Shown here in pieces: positions 62,817 through 64,000 of a stretch of DNA of 64,000 nt; position 1 is the first letter of the stretch, and every line of letters begins with the position of its first letter. The position numbers and the translations under genes are program-made. Under the pieces are notes generated by a model. It saw only the letters and a list, made by a program, of their open reading frames with translations, made no database searches and was not told the DNA's origin. The DNA is from Rachicladosporium sp. CCFEE 5018 (taxonomy: Eukaryota > Ascomycota > Dothideomycetes > Cladosporiales > Cladosporiaceae). Where the stretch lies: NCBI GenBank assembly GCA_002077045.2, contig KZ111141.1, positions 919,702 through 983,701 on the forward strand, read 5' to 3'.

Positions 62817-64000
62817 TCAGATACTGAAGTACGCTTCCTTCTCAATCCCCTCCAAATTCCCCACAACCCCGATGCCCGCTCTATAAACCAACCCGCCCGT
62901 CTCATCATACAGCGTCCACGCCTCCTTCTCGCACATAGCCTGCGCTTCTACCCTCAGCCCGCTCACCTCGCCTGCCCACGAATCATACACCCCATCGTCC
63001 TGATAGAATTTGAAGAACTCTGGCTTGTCCTGAGCGCGACCAGTGTCCTGGGCCCAGTCGTCTTCATTCACTGCGTTGGAGCGGGTCGCTGCTGCTGCGG
63101 CGGCCTGCTTCAGGGAGTACGCTTTGAAGTCTACGGCTTTGCAGGCACGGAAGACGTTGACGAGATGTAACTTCGCGGCCTCCAGACTGTAGAAAGGGTT
63201 TGGCGGGTCGTCCTCGGGATCACCGGTGTGAGTGTATGTCACAAGGCGGTCTTCACCTTCCTCGCAGTCGTATACGGCATTGTTGTACTCCACTTCAGAG
63301 GCGTAAGTGCATCTTTCAGGGCTGAGAGCGAGAGCGGCGGCAGGTGCCTGGGCACCGGCCCAGAGCTGCCGCGTGTTCGCAATCTCGGCCATGAGGAGGT
63401 AGGATGGCGCGTACATGGCGTCTATGGCTACGCGGAGCCAGTCCATAGCCAATTGAGCTCGCTGTTCGGGAGTCGATGGATAGGTCGCTGTGTGGAAAAA
63501 TTGATCTGCGTCAGCAGGTCTGAGTGTGCTGGGAGCCGATGGTAACGTTGACTTAGTCGCCTCGTCCGGTTTAAAGCTGTCAAATGGCGTTGGCTTGATG
63601 TGCGCTGGAGGCTCATCTTCGATATACTTCCATCCGGAAGTCCAGTAGTATCTGCCCAGTTCATGCGCAGCTTTGGGCACGCCGCTCGCCGCGGCTTTGG
63701 TCATCAGGTAGAGCCACTCGCTCGTGGGTCTGAGGTCGCCATTGGCGTACGACTGCTGCCTGTAGCTGGCAGCCCAGTAAAACGCAACTGGATCGTCTTG
63801 CTCCATCCCAATCTTCAGTGCCCTCTCAAGCAGGTCGACGTCTTTCAGACCGCGCTGCACTCTTTCAAAGTGAATAGTGATCAGCTCGATCCAGGGCGTA
63901 GCAAGATGCTGCAAAGAGGCATTGTACGCATCCGTCTCTTTGGGATTGGGCCTGATCTTAGTCACGTAATCCAACCGCACAGGATCTTCCAGCACGCTCC
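62817..64000 (-). CDS. Sel1/TPR-like repeat protein (5' partial)
   Basis: The frame is open to the window's right edge, so the N-terminus is missing; about 394 residues are visible. Two helical-repeat blocks resemble Sel1-like repeats: LERALKIGMEQDDPVAFYWA with SEWLYLMTKAAASGVPKAAH and ELGRYYW, then AMDWLRVAIDAMYAPSYLLM with AEIANTRQLW. Sel1-like repeats form alpha-solenoids that scaffold protein complexes; several fungal members are mitochondrial or ER proteins. The C-terminal part (LEAAKLHLVNVFRACKAVDF; KPEFFKFYQDDGVYDSWAG) is not recognised. A role cannot be assigned without the missing part. Confidence 0.7.
   Translation of the reverse strand, partial: SVLEDPVRLDYVTKIRPNPKETDAYNASLQHLATPWIELITIHFERVQRGLKDVDLLERALKIGMEQDDPVAFYWAASYRQQSYANGDLRPTSEWLYLMTKAAASGVPKAAHELGRYYWTSGWKYIEDEPPAHIKPTPFDSFKPDEATKSTLPSAPSTLRPADADQFFHTATYPSTPEQRAQLAMDWLRVAIDAMYAPSYLLMAEIANTRQLWAGAQAPAAALALSPERCTYASEVEYNNAVYDCEEGEDRLVTYTHTGDPEDDPPNPFYSLEAAKLHLVNVFRACKAVDFKAYSLKQAAAAAATRSNAVNEDDWAQDTGRAQDKPEFFKFYQDDGVYDSWAGEVSGLRVEAQAMCEKEAWTLYDETGGLVYRAGIGVVGNLEGIEKEAYFSI

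Noticed and set aside
1..64000. tRNA, rRNA, CRISPR array, transposon or viral insertion
   Set aside because: Scanning by eye found no B-box-like GGTTCRANYCC with a matching partner, no spaced direct repeats and no transposase, reverse-transcriptase or capsid motifs.

Overview
The window looks like nuclear DNA of a filamentous ascomycete (Pezizomycotina, most likely Dothideomycetes). The evidence is compact genes with mostly 47-65 bp introns (GTAAGT-type donors, CTRAC/CTGAY branch sites), moderate-to-high GC, and fungal families such as an ApsA/Num1-type cortical PH protein, CSN6, WSC-domain proteins, Zn2Cys6 regulators, an Mtr-like amino-acid permease and DUF7587 proteins. The class assignment is inference. 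I saw no prokaryotic, organellar or viral genes, CRISPR arrays, tRNA, rRNA or intact transposon.

Layout. 1-3.5 kb: 3' part of an ApsA/Num1-like gene and an unrecognised three-exon gene. 3.5-9.2 kb: gene-poor, holding one conserved-looking ORF with two compensating frameshifts and one small secreted Cys-containing protein (candidate effector). 9.5-23.3 kb: dense housekeeping block with pinin/SDK/MemA, the bifunctional thiamine enzyme THI6, eIF5, a secreted WSC3-peroxidase, CSN6, a family-X DNA polymerase and the mitochondrial GTPase MTG1. 23.3-26.6 kb: accessory island with an intact DUF7587 gene, a broken DUF7587 relative and a small basic protein. 26.9-38.1 kb: MEF2, Vps17, an Acinus-like SAP/RRM/RGG protein, the ArfGAP Gcs1, a Loa1/Vps66-like acyltransferase and an SDR lacking the usual catalytic pair. 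39.8-45.3 kb: a possible DNA-binding protein, a Zn2Cys6 factor and a Cys-rich small protein. 46.7-64 kb: Iwr1, a CAF1/PARN-type deadenylase, an isochorismatase-like hydrolase, a SIM-containing protein, an INO80F-domain protein, an unrecognised multi-exon gene, NOSIP, tafazzin, the amino-acid permease and the 3' part of a Sel1-like gene.

The genes do not form a biosynthetic cluster. Recurrent themes are mitochondrial function (MTG1, MEF2, tafazzin), RNA metabolism (pinin and Acinus as ASAP/PSAP-type partners, CAF1/PARN nuclease, eIF5, Iwr1), endosome and Golgi traffic (Vps17, Gcs1) and chromatin or ubiquitin-like control (CSN6, INO80F).

The most unusual signal is that two unrelated genes, CSN6 and the INO80F gene, each carry an in-frame TAG followed by 65-68 further in-frame codons that continue the protein's composition seamlessly. 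Both stops sit where a glutamine CAG would fit, and neither is removed by a plausible intron. Recent C-to-T nonsense changes, stop readthrough and A-to-I RNA editing of UAG are all possible; the sequence alone cannot choose between them.
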